Positions 63,339 to 64,000 of a stretch of DNA of 64,000 nt are shown here, in pieces; positions within the stretch are counted from its first letter, which is position 1; each line of letters starts with the position of its first letter. The DNA is from Marinomonas piezotolerans. Its GTDB lineage: Bacteria; Pseudomonadota; Gammaproteobacteria; Pseudomonadales; Marinomonadaceae. The stretch covers positions 124,001 through 188,000 of the forward strand of contig NZ_QKRA01000003.1 in the NCBI RefSeq assembly GCF_003362755.1. The letters are read 5' to 3'. The notes beneath the pieces are model-generated. The model saw only the letters and a list, made by a program, of their open reading frames with translations, was not told the origin of the DNA and searched no databases. The position numbers and the translations under genes were made by a program.

Positions 63339-63587
63339 TTAATACCCTTCTGGTTTTTCCAGTTCTTGGATCACGTAACTTGCTTCGTCCATCTTTTCTT
63401 GCAGGGTAATCAGAGCATCCTCTAAACCTCGGTTATAAAAATTGGGACCAATTTCTCTAGCGAAAAAATCGATAAGAAATTCGGCGTCAAACGCACCAAT
63501 CTCTTGATCGAGTTCGTCTCGGAAATACGATTTTACTTTGTGTGTTAAATCATCTTTCTGTTGCGGCGTGAATTCGATGTGTTTCAT
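63339..63587 (-). CDS. DUF2164 family protein
   Basis: 82 residues from the ATG of MKHIEFTPQQKDDL; the longer upstream frame is only antisense to the neighbouring gene. DQEIGAFDAEFLIDFFAREI and GPNFYNRGLEDA are the DUF2164 core. The function is unknown. Divergent from the zinc-ribbon gene. Confidence 0.85.
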   Translation of the reverse strand: MKHIEFTPQQKDDLTHKVKSYFRDELDQEIGAFDAEFLIDFFAREIGPNFYNRGLEDALITLQEKMDEASYVIQELEKPEGY

Positions 63588-63745
63588 GGGGTGCTCATTG
63601 TTTAAGAATCTTAGGTGAGTATTAGGTAGGAATAATACTGAAATACGGTATTTGGGGCGAATCTGGCTGAGAATATCCCCTGTTAATGCTATAGATCGGC
63701 TATTATCCCCAGTATTAATGTACGCATAGGTTAGGTGTTTTAATC

Positions 63746-64000
63746 GTGAGCAAACAAGACAATGATACCGCTTATTGGGCTGCATGCTCAGAGTGTCAAG
63801 GCCGAGGTAAACGAAGTCGTCGCCTACGCAAGAAAGTCCGTCTGCAATATCAAAAAGACCTTGCTTCGTATGAAAATCAAGGTAGCGAAGGTGATGCCCC
63901 CGAACGTCCAAAAGGACATTTAGAGTCGTGTTGGAAATGCCAAGGCGCAGGGGTGTTGCCGACGGGTGGTTATCCATCTGTAAACACTGATTATCCAAAT
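63746..64000 (+). CDS. Zinc-ribbon protein, probably FAD-dependent oxidoreductase N-terminus (partial)
   Basis: GTG start; 85 codons are open to the window end. Two CxxCxGxG motifs (CSECQGRGKRSRRLRKKVRL and CWKCQGAGVLPTGG) form a DnaJ-like zinc ribbon. I recall proteins in marine gammaproteobacteria in which such a ribbon precedes an FAD-binding oxidoreductase domain; the remainder is outside the window, so that is inference. Confidence 0.7.
   Translation, partial: MSKQDNDTAYWAACSECQGRGKRSRRLRKKVRLQYQKDLASYENQGSEGDAPERPKGHLESCWKCQGAGVLPTGGYPSVNTDYPN

Noticed and set aside
63588-63998. N-terminal extension of the DUF2164 frame
   Set aside because: It is antisense to the zinc-ribbon gene; the DUF2164 family begins at MKHIEF.

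Overview
The window is chromosomal DNA of a marine-type gammaproteobacterium, most like Oceanospirillales relatives such as Marinomonas or Reinekea; the genus is an inference from the look of the proteins. The conserved runs yhbY / ftsH-folP-glmM-tpiA-secG-tRNA-Leu and metY-rimP-nusA-infB-rbfA-truB-rpsO-pnp place it firmly in Gammaproteobacteria. Moderate GC, frequent TTG/GTG starts and several c-di-GMP and chemotaxis proteins fit a free-living marine bacterium.

Region 1 (1 to about 22.9 kb) is the right part of a prophage, cut by the window's left edge. It holds podovirus-like late genes reading rightward: an adaptor-type protein, fibre and tail proteins, a J-like coiled-coil tail protein, two small probable ejection proteins and a 3680-residue polyvalent protein. 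That protein carries a ParB-like segment, a superfamily II helicase, an N6-adenine methyltransferase, an HExxGH peptidase signature and an LPD38-like tail. A well-formed 118-residue ORF with a strong Shine-Dalgarno sequence is overprinted in another frame inside the giant gene. The right end has two small leftward genes, a control region with a perfect palindrome, and an XRE regulator next to prfC.

Region 2 (23-41.8 kb) is core: prfC, erpA, an outer-membrane protein, yhbY, then the cell-division/folate/cell-wall group and the nusA-infB translation operon, ending in rpsO and pnp. The usual rlmE between yhbY and ftsH is absent; a hairpin-rich leader of over 300 nt lies there instead. The pnp leader forms a long stem like the RNase III-processed hairpin of enteric pnp.

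Region 3 (41.84-47.7 kb) is an accessory island. Small unrelated genes (VOC, membrane protein, GNAT, MAPEG, AraC, VOC) are separated by imperfect palindromes that look like integron attC sites, with no integrase in view. It also holds a decayed cassette gene, a RAYT-family (Y1) transposase remnant, a split attC and a direct repeat of a truncated membrane-protein gene.

Region 4 (47.7-64 kb) is ordinary chromosome rich in signalling: a REC-PilZ regulator, MscS channel, YceB-like lipoprotein, an Lrp regulator with a class V aminotransferase, a periplasmic-propeller diguanylate cyclase, a PRPP-synthetase-like protein, an SDR, an HBM-type chemoreceptor, a MetE-like protein overlapping a degenerate GGDEF protein, DUF2164, and the start of a zinc-ribbon (probably FAD-dependent) protein running off the right edge.
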